A DNA stretch of 11,932 nucleotides from 13-2-20CM-68-14 sp046723355 (GTDB lineage: Bacteria > Actinomycetota > Thermoleophilia > Gaiellales > Gaiellaceae). Positions 1-6,604 of this stretch are shown here, in pieces. The translations under genes were made by a program, and so were the position numbers. The stretch is from contig JBKOUJ010000088.1 of assembly GCA_046723355.1 (NCBI GenBank), forward strand, positions 1-11,932, in the 5' to 3' direction. The first letter of the stretch is position 1. The number at the start of each line of letters is the position of its first letter. The notes beneath the pieces were generated by a model, which saw only the letters and a program-made list of their open reading frames with translations, made no database searches and was not told where the DNA came from.

Positions 1-87
1 TACGACCCCACAGGTAACGCCGCCGAGGCGTACCGCAAGCTCGCGAAGGAGGTACTCAATGGCACGGCGCCGCGCGAGCATGCGTGA
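1..87 (+). CDS. C-terminal end of a MinD/ParA-like P-loop ATPase (partial)
   Basis: Frame 1 is open from the window edge to a TGA at 85-87 and gives 28 residues (YDPTGNAAEAYRKLAKEVLN, then GTAPREHA). A helix of the form A-x-A-Y-R-x-L-A-x-E-V is typical of the last helix of MinD, CpaE and Mrp/ParA deviant-Walker ATPases. The family call rests on this tail and on the gene lying directly before and overlapping ftsZ by 29 bases. That overlap implies co-transcription and probably translational coupling. MinD-type proteins bind membrane as ATP dimers and help place the FtsZ ring. The catalytic part lies outside the window, so it could equally be an orphan ParA-type partner of this FtsZ. The tail ends in REHA without an obvious amphipathic membrane-targeting helix. 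Confidence 0.55.
   Translation, partial: YDPTGNAAEAYRKLAKEVLNGTAPREHA
46..53 (+). promoter_or_regulatory. Strong Shine-Dalgarno of ftsZ
   Basis: AAGGAGGT lies 5 bases before the ATG at 59, inside the upstream MinD-like reading frame. It is an almost perfect anti-16S match. It decides the ftsZ start in favour of ATG 59 rather than the in-frame ATG at 80. Confidence 0.85.
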
Positions 88-1456
88 GGGCCCGCTCGCG
101 GAGCTCTTCCGCGCCACCGAGGCAGCGCAGCGGCAGGCTGACAAGGGCGGGACGGAGCCGGAGGCGCCGGCCGAGACGCCGGAGCCGCTCGAGGAAACGG
201 TCGAGCATGTTCCGGAATTCATGCAGGAGGAGCCGGTGGCGACGGCTCCCGCTCCTGAGGAGGAGCCCGCGCCGATCGCGGCCGTCCCTGAAGCCGAAGC
301 CGAGCCCGAGCCCGAGGTCCCGTTCGAGCCCGAGCCCGAACCCGGAGCCGAGCCGGTTCGCCTCGAACCGGTTCCCGAGCCGCCGCCGATGCTCCTGCCG
401 GAGCCGGCGCCGCGCCTGCACCGGGTTCCGCGCGGCGAGACGGCTGCCTACCTCGCCGTCATCAAAGTCGTCGGCGTCGGCGGAGCCGGCCTCAATGCCC
501 TCGACCGGATGATCGACGCCGGCCTCGCACAGGTCGAGTTCGTCGCCGTCAACACCGACATCCAGCAGCTCCGGATGAGCGACGCGCCGGTCAAGATCCA
601 CATCGGCCGCGAGCTCACGGAAGGTCTCGGCTCCGGGGCCGACCCGGACCTCGGCCGCAGTGCCGCCGAGGAGGCCTACGACCCGATCAAGAATGCGCTG
701 CGCGGGTCGGACATGGTCTTCGTCACGGCCGGCGAGGGCGGCGGCACCGGTTCCGGCGCCGCGCCGGTGGTCGCCCGGATCGCGCGCGAGCTGGGAGCGT
801 TGACCGTCGGAATCGTGACGACGCCGTTCCGCTTCGAGGGCACGCGCCGCCGCGGCACCGCTCAGCAGGGCGTCGACGAGCTGCGCCGCAACTGCGACAC
901 GGTGATCGTGATCCCGAACGAGCGGCTGCTCGAGGTGCTCGACAAGTCGACGTCGATGCTCGACGCGTTCCGGATCGCCGACGACGTGCTTCGCCAGGGC
1001 GTCCAGGGGATCTGCGACCTGATCACGCTGCCCGGCCTGATCAACCTCGATTTCGCCGACGTGCGGACGGTCATGAAAGACGCCGGCACCGCGCTCATGG
1101 GCATCGGCTTCTCGACGAGCGACAACCGCGCCCGCGAGGCGGCCGAACGGGCGCTCCGCTCCCCGCTGATCGACCAGCAGGTCCATGGCGCGCGCGGAAT
1201 TCTGCTCTCGATCGCGGGCGGCGATGACCTCTCGCTGTACGAGGTGAACGAGGCGGCCGAGGTGATCCGCTCGGCGGCGACGGACGAGACGAACATCATC
1301 TTCGGCGCCACGGTGGACGAGCGTCTCAACGGCCAGGTCTGGGTGACGGTGATCGCGACCGGCTTCGGCATGCAGGCCGCGCGCCACCGCGTCTTCGGCG
1401 AGCGGCCGCTCGCGGGCGAGGACACGCTCGAACCGCCCAGTTTCTTACAGGGTTAG
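59..1456 (+). CDS. ftsZ: Cell division protein FtsZ with a long acidic N-terminal extension
   Basis: Tubulin-like GTPase that polymerises into the division ring. The 465-residue product has a basic start (MARRRASMREGPLAELFRAT), then about 110 residues rich in Glu, Pro and Ala, and a complete FtsZ core from about I135. Core motifs seen: VVGVGGAGLNALDRM; the nucleotide-binding signature at 225-233 reading GEGGGTGSG (canonical GMGGGTGTG); VTTPF; and the synergy (T7) loop N329-L-D-F-A-D334. The core ends near F436. Only about 18 residues of linker precede a degenerate C-terminal peptide, DTLEPPSFLQG at 455-465, comparable to the LDIPxFLR peptide that binds FtsA, SepF or ZipA. Usual FtsZs have under 20 residues before the core and a long C-terminal linker, so the disorder here is on the opposite side. 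There is no ftsQ upstream or pgeF/sepF downstream, so this is not the standard dcw locus and may be a second FtsZ paralogue. Confidence 0.93.
   Translation: MARRRASMREGPLAELFRATEAAQRQADKGGTEPEAPAETPEPLEETVEHVPEFMQEEPVATAPAPEEEPAPIAAVPEAEAEPEPEVPFEPEPEPGAEPVRLEPVPEPPPMLLPEPAPRLHRVPRGETAAYLAVIKVVGVGGAGLNALDRMIDAGLAQVEFVAVNTDIQQLRMSDAPVKIHIGRELTEGLGSGADPDLGRSAAEEAYDPIKNALRGSDMVFVTAGEGGGTGSGAAPVVARIARELGALTVGIVTTPFRFEGTRRRGTAQQGVDELRRNCDTVIVIPNERLLEVLDKSTSMLDAFRIADDVLRQGVQGICDLITLPGLINLDFADVRTVMKDAGTALMGIGFSTSDNRAREAAERALRSPLIDQQVHGARGILLSIAGGDDLSLYEVNEAAEVIRSAATDETNIIFGATVDERLNGQVWVTVIATGFGMQAARHRVFGERPLAGEDTLEPPSFLQG
298..360 (+). repeat. GAGCCC/GAGCCG hexamer-rich stretch encoding Glu-Pro repeats
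   Basis: Imperfect tandem GAGCCC, GAACCC and GAGCCG units inside ftsZ encode alternating Glu-Pro runs (residues about 81-100: EPEPEV, FEPEPEPGAEP). Alternating Glu-Pro gives a stiff, extended, negatively charged linker. Such microrepeats can vary in length by slippage in whole codons without breaking the frame. Confidence 0.6.
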
Positions 1457-1618
1457 CTGGCCCGCTTGCGTCCGCAGGTGTACAGCTGGCGGGCGCAGTA
1501 CGTCGACCAGCGCGCGCGAGACGGCGCCGCCGGGCTGGGGGAATTCGACTTCCGGTTCGGACACAGCGCGAAGACGGTCATCCACGACACGCTGAGGGCG
1601 ATCGTCGAGGTTCTTTAG
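1457..1618 (+). pseudogene. Coding-like open frame after ftsZ (gene remnant or very small gene)
   Basis: Directly after the ftsZ TAG, the same frame stays open for 53 codons to a TAG at 1616-1618. About 47 of the 53 codons end in G or C, the pattern of real genes here. The deduced peptide is protein-like, with segments RPQVYSWRAQYVDQRARDG, FDFRFGHSAKTVIHDTLRA and IVEVL. Its stop overlaps the stop of the minus-strand membrane gene by 4 bases, as the real convergent pair at 7108-7111 does. Possible starts are TTG 1466 and GTG 1478, neither with a convincing Shine-Dalgarno. I do not recognise the family. Readings: the 3' remnant of a gene whose 5' part was lost, an uncalled 46-50 residue protein, or a readthrough extension of FtsZ. 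I favour the remnant. Confidence 0.4.
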
Positions 1619-3228
1619 CTACACGTCTGCGGCCGCTCGCCCGCGAACGCGTAGAGCGCGCGCCGGGCGTTCACGTGGAAGCGAAGCTCGACCGTCCCGG
1701 CGGCCGGCAGACGGAGGTCGATCATCCCGTCTGGGCTTGGATCGAGACAGCCGCTCGAGGCGCTCCAGTACGGCGAGTAGCGGATCGCCAGGCGGTAAGT
1801 GCCCGCAGCAGCGACCGCCACGGTCACCCGGGTTTCGGTCAGCGCGGCCACGCGTGCCCGCGACGGACCCGTGATCAGGCTTCGCGGCGACGGCACCTCG
1901 AAGATCGTCAGGTGAGTCGTGCGCATCACAGGCGTCAGCCCCGAGCGGCCGCTCCGCAGAAGCTGCGCCTCGCGGCGGGCGCTGTAGTCGAGCGGCGCGT
2001 CGGGCAGCACGACGAAGCGGACGCCGAGTGAGCGAAGCCAGGCGAGGTAGACCCGGCGGCTGAGGGCGTCGTCGGTGTAGAGAAGCTTGTTCTGCGGAAA
2101 GTCGTTCTGCCTGAACCAGCCGCGTGCCAGCGGCACGCCTGCCCGCGGCAGGTAAACGGCGTCCCAGTGCCCGGCGGTGTCGACCGCCTCGACGCGGTAG
2201 GAGAGGCTCAGGTGCCGGTGGAAGTACGAGATCGCCGGCTGCCAGTACGCCGCCTTGGCGGCCTGGTCGTTCTCGCTCGACACGAAGCTGAATGCGAGCG
2301 GTGTGATGTTCCACGAGACGGCGAGCAGGAGCGCCGGCAGCACGAGCGGCAGCGGCCGCCAACGGCGCAGCGAGAGCGCCAGCACGGCCACGGGCAGCGA
2401 GACGTACCGCAGGCGCGCCACGTTCTCGCCCACTGCCGAGGGCACGGCGAACACGAAGAAGGCGCCGATCAGGTAGACGACGAACACCCAGCGCAGCACG
2501 CGGCCGCTGTCGACGTTCCAGGTCAGACCGGCGCCGAGGACACAGAAAATGCAGATCGGCAGCAGTTCCTGCCAGGAGAACGGGTAGCGGCCGCTGTCGG
2601 GGAAGAGGCGCCAGAGGGTCGCCTCCGTGACCAGGATCGTGGCGACGACGGCGGCCGGCGCGACGAATCGTCGGCGCTCGCGCCATCGAGCCACGCCGAT
2701 CCCGGCGAGAACGACGGTCAGGAGCAGGAAGGCGAGCGGGCTCGCGGCAATTGTCAGCAGTGCGAGCACGCCGAAGCGCCAGCGCGAGCTGGCCTGCAGC
2801 AGCCAGAGCGCGAACAGCGCCAGCGCCGCTCCGAGTGCGAACGGAAACGCGCCGGAGAGCACGATGCCGGCCCACACGACGGCGAAGGTGAAGCTCGACC
2901 AGCGCGCCGTCGGTCCCCACTCGCGGCCGACGACGGCCGCGAATGCGAACGCCGCCGCCGCAACGGTCGCCACCGCGAGCGCCTTGATCCCGATCAGCGC
3001 GGCGAGCGGGTAGTAGATGAGGCTGTAGGTGATGAAGCTGTAGCGCCCGGCGTACCAGAAGTTGTTCCAGAGCGCGAAGCCGTGCTGGAGGAAGGCGCTG
3101 CGCTGATACGCGTGCGCGGCGAAATCGGCTCCGGGCGGCCCGAGCCAGACGAGGACGGAGGCCACAACTGCAGCGACCCCCGCGCAGAGGGCGGCCTCGC
3201 GGACGACCGAGGGCGACCGGTCGGTCAC
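1615..3228 (-). CDS. Polytopic membrane protein, GT-C glycosyltransferase-like
   Basis: A 537-residue protein starting at GTG 3228. A first hydrophobic helix at about 12-30 leads into a loop with D35-x3-H39, followed by the aromatic segment GFALWNNFWYAGRYSF. Many further hydrophobic helices run to about residue 310. An acidic residue in the first extracytoplasmic loop followed by an aromatic WN...GRYS-type segment is typical of GT-C lipid-linked glycosyltransferases (PMT/ArnT/YfhO-like). The last 200 or so residues are soluble: an LGVRFVVLP segment as in YfhO-like proteins, then a probable beta-sandwich with YSPYWSASSGC and an LPAAGTVELRF strand. The likely role is transfer of a sugar from a polyprenyl-phosphate donor to an envelope acceptor. 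The substrate is unknown and the glycosyltransferase call is inference. It is transcribed alone, divergent from the gene at 3303, and its stop overlaps the short frame downstream of ftsZ. Confidence 0.7.
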   Translation of the reverse strand: MTDRSPSVVREAALCAGVAAVVASVLVWLGPPGADFAAHAYQRSAFLQHGFALWNNFWYAGRYSFITYSLIYYPLAALIGIKALAVATVAAAAFAFAAVVGREWGPTARWSSFTFAVVWAGIVLSGAFPFALGAALALFALWLLQASSRWRFGVLALLTIAASPLAFLLLTVVLAGIGVARWRERRRFVAPAAVVATILVTEATLWRLFPDSGRYPFSWQELLPICIFCVLGAGLTWNVDSGRVLRWVFVVYLIGAFFVFAVPSAVGENVARLRYVSLPVAVLALSLRRWRPLPLVLPALLLAVSWNITPLAFSFVSSENDQAAKAAYWQPAISYFHRHLSLSYRVEAVDTAGHWDAVYLPRAGVPLARGWFRQNDFPQNKLLYTDDALSRRVYLAWLRSLGVRFVVLPDAPLDYSARREAQLLRSGRSGLTPVMRTTHLTIFEVPSPRSLITGPSRARVAALTETRVTVAVAAAGTYRLAIRYSPYWSASSGCLDPSPDGMIDLRLPAAGTVELRFHVNARRALYAFAGERPQTCS

Positions 3229-3236
3229 GGGATTCC

Positions 3237-3242
3237 ACGATA
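3237..3242 (-). promoter_or_regulatory. Probable -10 box (TATCGT) of the membrane protein gene
   Basis: Read on the minus strand, TATCGT ends 8 bases before the GTG at 3228. It fits the TANNNT core that in actinobacteria sits just upstream of leaderless start codons. No clear -35 is visible. A weak GGA lies between the box and the start. Confidence 0.45.
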
Positions 3243-3289
3243 CCGGGAGCTGCGGCCGCGCCCTCCAGAGAGGCGTCGCGGAGCGGCGA

Positions 3290-3295
3290 TACGCT
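3290..3295 (+). promoter_or_regulatory. Probable -10 box (TACGCT), leaderless start of the GGT-family gene
   Basis: TACGCT ends 7 bases before the ATG at 3303. Transcription would begin at or next to the A of the start codon. No Shine-Dalgarno is present between them (TTCCGCGG). With the opposing box at 3237-3242 it forms a compact divergent promoter in a 74-base gap. Confidence 0.6.
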
Positions 3296-3302
3296 TCCGC
3301 GG

Positions 3303-4856
3303 ATGAGGGGAGCGGTGGCGGCCGGGCACAGGCTCACCGCCGAGGCGGGCTCGGAGGTGCTGCGCGAGGGCGGGAACGCGGTCGACGCGTGCATCGCCGC
3401 CGCGTTCATGTCCTGGGTGACCGAGCACACGCTCACGAGCCCGGGCGGCGGCGGCTTCCTGCTCGTCCGCGCCGCGTCGACCGGCCGCGTCAGCCTCCAC
3501 GATTTCTTCACGGCGATCCCGGGGCAGGGGCTCGCCGCGCCGCCGCGGGAGATGGAGGCCGTCGACGTCGAGTTCGACCGGGGCGCCACGCAGATCTTCC
3601 GGATCGGTGCCGCGTCGTGCGCCGTTCCGGGTGCGATCGCCGGCCTCGAGGCCGCACATCGCGCATACGCGAGGCTCCCTTGGCGCCGGCTGCTCGAGCC
3701 GGCGATCGCGGTGGCGAAAGACGGCCACGAGCTGTCGCCGACGGCCGGCTACCTCCACGCGATCCTCGACGTGATCCTCCGCCACACGGAGGTTGGACGC
3801 GAATCCTTCGGCCCCCGAGGCGTCCGGCTCGTCACGGGCGACGTGCTCGTGATGCCCGAGCTCGCCGACACGCTGGAGCAGCTCGCCGAGGAGGGCGGCG
3901 CTGCCTTCTACGGAGGGGAGCTCGGGCGGCGCGTCGTTGAGTACGTCCGCGAGCGGGGCGGGAGCATCACCGAGGAGGACCTCGCCTCCTACCGTGTCAT
4001 CTCGCGTCGGCCGATCCGTACTGCATTTGGAACCTGGGAGTTCGTTTCGAATCCGCCGCCGTCCTCGGGCGGCGTCCTGATTGCGTACGGGCTCCTGCTT
4101 CTCTCCCGGCTGGGCCCCGGCGGGCCCCCGGGCTCGGCCGAGTCGATCATGCGACTCGCCGAGGTGATGCGCGAGCAGACGCGCGCGCGCGGCGGCAGCT
4201 TCCTCAGCGACCTGTACCGGGGCGGGCTCGCCAAGCGCCTCCTCTCGGACATCGACGGCGCCGTCGCGCGAATCGAAGCCCGCGAGGCGGGCAAGGCCGA
4301 GCCCGTGGGCGCCCCGGGAACGACACATATCTCCGCCGTCGACGCCAACGGCAACGCGGCCTCGCTGACCGCGTCCAACGGGTCAGGGTCGGGGGTGATC
4401 GTGCCGGGAACGGGCTTCCACCTGAACAACATGCTCGGCGAGTACGACCTCAACCCGGTCGGGCGCGGTGTCCGAACGGGACGCAGGCTGACGAGCATGA
4501 TGGCGCCCTCGCTCGTCCTCGACGACGGGCGCCCGAGACTCGTGGTCGGCAGCGCCGGCTCGGTCCGGCTCCGCGGCGCGATCCTGCAGCTCGTCCTCAA
4601 CGTCGTCGTCCACGGGATGGACGTCCGCGCCGCGATCGATCAGCCTCGCGTTCATTTCGAGGATCCGCACGTCCATTGCGAGGGCGGCCTCGACCCGGCC
4701 GAGCTCGACCGGCTCGACAGCTGGGGCTACGAGCTCGTCCGTTGGCGACGACAGAACCTCTACTTCGGTGGCGCCTCGGCCGTCGAGCATCGCGACGACG
4801 GATCGCTCGCCGCCGCCGGCGACCCGCGCCGCGGCGGGCACGGCATCGTCGTGTGA
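3303..4856 (+). CDS. Gamma-glutamyltransferase-family (Ntn-hydrolase) enzyme, cytoplasmic type
   Basis: A 517-residue member of the GGT family, enzymes made as a proenzyme that cuts itself before a Thr to give two subunits. The GGNAVDA motif lies near the start and TSPGGGGFLLV follows. The processing/nucleophile site is T340 in GTTHIS, then NGSGSG, HLNNMLGEYDLNP, LTSMMAPSLVLDDG and the oxyanion region GSAGSVR. The protein begins directly with the catalytic fold and has no signal peptide, so it should stay in the cytoplasm, unlike glutathione-degrading periplasmic GGTs. The Arg-Glu pair of the canonical DFREMAP motif, whose Arg holds the gamma-glutamyl carboxylate, is replaced by D67-F-F-T-A-I-P73. 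The substrate may therefore not be a classical gamma-glutamyl compound. The stop overlaps the GNAT start as GTGA, which implies coupled translation. The call 'GGT family' is secure; glutathione as substrate is not. Confidence 0.88.
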   Translation: MRGAVAAGHRLTAEAGSEVLREGGNAVDACIAAAFMSWVTEHTLTSPGGGGFLLVRAASTGRVSLHDFFTAIPGQGLAAPPREMEAVDVEFDRGATQIFRIGAASCAVPGAIAGLEAAHRAYARLPWRRLLEPAIAVAKDGHELSPTAGYLHAILDVILRHTEVGRESFGPRGVRLVTGDVLVMPELADTLEQLAEEGGAAFYGGELGRRVVEYVRERGGSITEEDLASYRVISRRPIRTAFGTWEFVSNPPPSSGGVLIAYGLLLLSRLGPGGPPGSAESIMRLAEVMREQTRARGGSFLSDLYRGGLAKRLLSDIDGAVARIEAREAGKAEPVGAPGTTHISAVDANGNAASLTASNGSGSGVIVPGTGFHLNNMLGEYDLNPVGRGVRTGRRLTSMMAPSLVLDDGRPRLVVGSAGSVRLRGAILQLVLNVVVHGMDVRAAIDQPRVHFEDPHVHCEGGLDPAELDRLDSWGYELVRWRRQNLYFGGASAVEHRDDGSLAAAGDPRRGGHGIVV

Positions 4857-5359
4857 ACGGGTACCGGATCAGGCGTGCGACGCCGGGAGACGCGTCGGCG
4901 CTGGTCAAGCTCGGCCGCGCCGTCAGCTCCGAGCCCGAGGCATGGCTGATCACGGAGAGCGACTGGCGGGACGTGGGCGACGAGCGGCGCTACCTCCGCG
5001 CGGTTCGCCGGTCGCCGCACGCGGCGGTCTACGTGGTCGAGAACGAGCACGGCATCGTGGGCCGCCTCTCGCTCGCGCGCGATTCGCACCCGGCGAGCGC
5101 CCATGTGGCCGACCTCGGCCTGATGGTCGCCGCGCGGCACCGGCGCCGCGGCGTCGGGCGCGCCCTGCTGGAGCAGGCCGTCGAGTGGGCGCGCGAGAGC
5201 GGCGTCGAGAAGCTCGAGCTGCACGTCTTCCCGCACAACGAGCCGGCGATCAGGCTCTACGAGCAGTTCGGCTTCGAGCACGAAGGCCTGCGCCGAGGCC
5301 ACTTCCGGCGCGGCGGCAGGCTCGTGGACGCCGTCCTCATGGCGTACAGGGTCGACTGA
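4853..5359 (+). CDS. GNAT-family N-acetyltransferase
   Basis: A 168-residue protein of the Gcn5-related fold, transferring an acetyl group from acetyl-CoA to an amine. The acetyl-CoA pyrophosphate loop is visible as R97-R-R-G-V-G-R103, preceded by the strand DLGLMVAARH. The C-terminal half has LELHVFPHNEPAIRLYEQFG and an FEHEGLRRGHF segment, the ending typical of amino-acid, polyamine or protein N-terminal acetylases (RimI/RimJ/AaaT-like). I choose GTG 4853, which overlaps the preceding TGA (GTGA). It starts the protein at the first beta strand (NGYRIRRATPGDA), and a further upstream start would run into the GGT-family gene. The GTGA overlap suggests co-translation with that gene. A linked role, such as acetylating an amine the upstream enzyme releases, is only a guess. 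Confidence 0.85.
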   Translation: MNGYRIRRATPGDASALVKLGRAVSSEPEAWLITESDWRDVGDERRYLRAVRRSPHAAVYVVENEHGIVGRLSLARDSHPASAHVADLGLMVAARHRRRGVGRALLEQAVEWARESGVEKLELHVFPHNEPAIRLYEQFGFEHEGLRRGHFRRGGRLVDAVLMAYRVD

Positions 5360-5370
5360 GCGACCATCCC

Positions 5371-5376
5371 TAGACT
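5371..5376 (+). promoter_or_regulatory. Probable -10 box (TAGACT), leaderless start of the DedA gene
   Basis: TAGACT ends 6 bases before the ATG at 5383, within the 23-base gap after the GNAT gene. Its TAG is also the in-frame stop directly upstream, so ATG 5383 is the only possible start. The GAGG between box and ATG is too close (2 bases) for a normal Shine-Dalgarno. Confidence 0.55.
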
Positions 5377-5382
5377 GAGGCG

Positions 5383-5979
5383 ATGGAGTCGCTCGTCCAG
5401 GACTACGGGCTGGTTCTGCTCTTCGTGCTCATCGCGATGGAGTCGGCCGGCGTGCCGCTGCCCGGCGAGACGGCGCTGATCGCCGCCGGCGTCCTCGCGG
5501 CGCGGGGCGACATGGACATCGTCCAGGTGATCGTGGTTGCCGCGGCGGCGGCGATCATCGGCGACAACGTCGGCTACTGGGTCGGGCGGCTCGGCGGCCG
5601 CAGGCTCCTGGAGCGCTGGGAACCGCTTGAACGCCACGCCGGGCGGGTCCTGCCATGGTCGGAGCGCTTCTTCAAACGCCACGGCGCGAAGACGATCTTC
5701 CTCGGCCGCTTCTTCGCCGTGCTGCGAGTCACCGCCGCGTGGCTGGCCGGGATCAGCCGCATGCACTGGTGGCGGTTCTTCCTCTGGAACGCGGCCGGCG
5801 GCATCTGCTGGGCGGTCCTCGTCGGGCTGGTCTCGTACTACCTGGGGCGCGCGGCGGCAGAGGCGATCAACCGCTACGGGCTGATCGCGGGCGTCGCCAT
5901 CGTCGCCCTGCTCGTGCTCGGGGCGTTGGTCTTCAGATTCATCCGGCGGCGGATGATGGAGGCCGAGCCCGAGGCCTGA
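5383..5979 (+). CDS. DedA-family (SNARE-associated/VTT domain) membrane protein
   Basis: A 198-residue inner-membrane protein. DedA proteins are needed for envelope integrity and membrane potential, and several act in recycling of undecaprenyl phosphate or phospholipids across the membrane. The re-entrant hairpin motif appears as E20-S-A-G-V-P-L-P-G-E29. The second motif is G108-R-F-F-A-V-L-R115, where the usual GRFxPGxR has Ala-Val in place of Pro-Gly, followed by TAAWLAG and the segment MHWWRFFLWNAAGG. Two C-terminal hydrophobic helices (about 148-165 and 168-186) precede a short charged tail, RFIRRRMMEAEPEA. The length is normal. It seems to be transcribed from its own promoter in the short gap after the GNAT gene. 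The specific lipid substrate cannot be read from the sequence. Confidence 0.92.
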   Translation: MESLVQDYGLVLLFVLIAMESAGVPLPGETALIAAGVLAARGDMDIVQVIVVAAAAAIIGDNVGYWVGRLGGRRLLERWEPLERHAGRVLPWSERFFKRHGAKTIFLGRFFAVLRVTAAWLAGISRMHWWRFFLWNAAGGICWAVLVGLVSYYLGRAAAEAINRYGLIAGVAIVALLVLGALVFRFIRRRMMEAEPEA

Positions 5980-5980
5980 G

Positions 5981-6006
5981 AGCCCTTTCACGGGATCTGA
6001 AGGGTT
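5981..6006 (+). terminator. Possible hairpin after the DedA gene
   Basis: AGCCC-TTTCA pairs with TGAAGGGTT around a 7-base loop (CGGGATC), with one bulged T and one G-T pair. It begins 2 bases after the DedA stop. No clear T-run follows, so it would be a weak, tail-less terminator or an RNA-end stabiliser. Confidence 0.3.
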
Positions 6007-6034
6007 CTCCCGCGGCGGCTTGAACTGATGAGCC

Positions 6035-6604
6035 GTGGCAATGCTCCCAGGCCTGTGTGAGGCGATCGACGCCCGGCCGTACATGAAGGGCCACGGCTCG
6101 CGTGTAAGCGCGCTCGCAGAGGCAATCGCGCTGCGGCTCGGCTGGAGCGCCGAGCGGATTCGCCGCCTGCGCATCGGCGCGCTCCTCCACGACGTCGGCA
6201 AGCTCGCGGTCGCGGACACGATCTGGGACAAGGCCGAGCGGCTGAGCGACAGCGAGGTTCAGGAGATCCGTCGGCACCCGAACGCGGGTGTGCGCCTCCT
6301 AGCCAAGCAGCCCGACTTCCGGTTCGCGATCCCGCACGTGCTCTTCCACCACGAGCACTGGGACGGGCGGGGTTACCCGCACGGACGGCGCGGCGCTGCG
6401 ATCCCGCTCGAGGCGCGCGTGCTTGCTGTCGCCGACGCCTTCGACGCGATGATCTCGTCGCGGCCCTACCGGCCGCCGTTGCCGGTGCGCGACTCGCTTG
6501 CCGAGATCGACCGCTGCTCGGGGACGCAGTTCGACCCGATCGTCGCCGGCATTTTCATCGAGCTCTGCCGCGCGCAGGTGTCGCGCCTCGTTGCAGCTGG
6601 ATAA
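6035..6604 (+). CDS. Stand-alone HD-GYP domain phosphodiesterase
   Basis: A 189-residue protein that is almost only an HD-GYP domain, which hydrolyses cyclic dinucleotides such as c-di-GMP at a two- or three-metal centre. The metal-binding motifs are intact: GHGSRV with H20, the H52-D-V-G-K56 motif, H105-H-E-H-W-D-G-R-G-Y-P115 (the signature HHExxDGxGYP), and VADAFDAMISSRPYR. There is no receiver, GAF or other sensory domain, so regulation would be through expression or a partner protein. Start: GTG 6035 (GTG GCA ATG). An in-frame TGA at 6029-6031 limits upstream extension, and ATG 6041 is the alternative. No Shine-Dalgarno is seen. A TGAACT at 6021-6026 might be a poor -10. The substrate could also be another cyclic dinucleotide or a 3'3'-linked variant. 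Confidence 0.9.
   Translation: MAMLPGLCEAIDARPYMKGHGSRVSALAEAIALRLGWSAERIRRLRIGALLHDVGKLAVADTIWDKAERLSDSEVQEIRRHPNAGVRLLAKQPDFRFAIPHVLFHHEHWDGRGYPHGRRGAAIPLEARVLAVADAFDAMISSRPYRPPLPVRDSLAEIDRCSGTQFDPIVAGIFIELCRAQVSRLVAAG

Noticed and set aside
80..82. Alternative ftsZ start at ATG 80
   Set aside because: No Shine-Dalgarno precedes it, whereas AAGGAGGT is placed ideally for ATG 59.
56..1387. Long open frame on the minus strand opposite ftsZ (443 codons)
   Set aside because: It is the antisense shadow of a GC-rich gene: low-complexity Arg/Asp/Leu-rich translation, no family features, while the plus strand encodes a clear FtsZ.
2167..3306. 379-codon plus-strand frame opposite the membrane protein gene
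   Set aside because: The translation is a run of charged residues with no fold features. The opposite strand gives hydrophobic helices and GT-C-like motifs.
3225..4328. 367-codon minus-strand frame opposite the GGT-family gene
   Set aside because: Shadow frame. The plus strand carries the GGT motifs with intact catalytic Thr.
4676..4852. Upstream extension of the GNAT frame to 4676
   Set aside because: The extension is arginine-rich and overlaps the 3' end of the GGT-family gene out of frame. GTG 4853 at the GTGA overlap starts exactly at the first GNAT strand.
6021..6026. TGAACT as a -10 box for the HD-GYP gene
   Set aside because: It lacks the TA start of the TANNNT core, so it is not listed as a promoter; the start signal of this gene stays unresolved.
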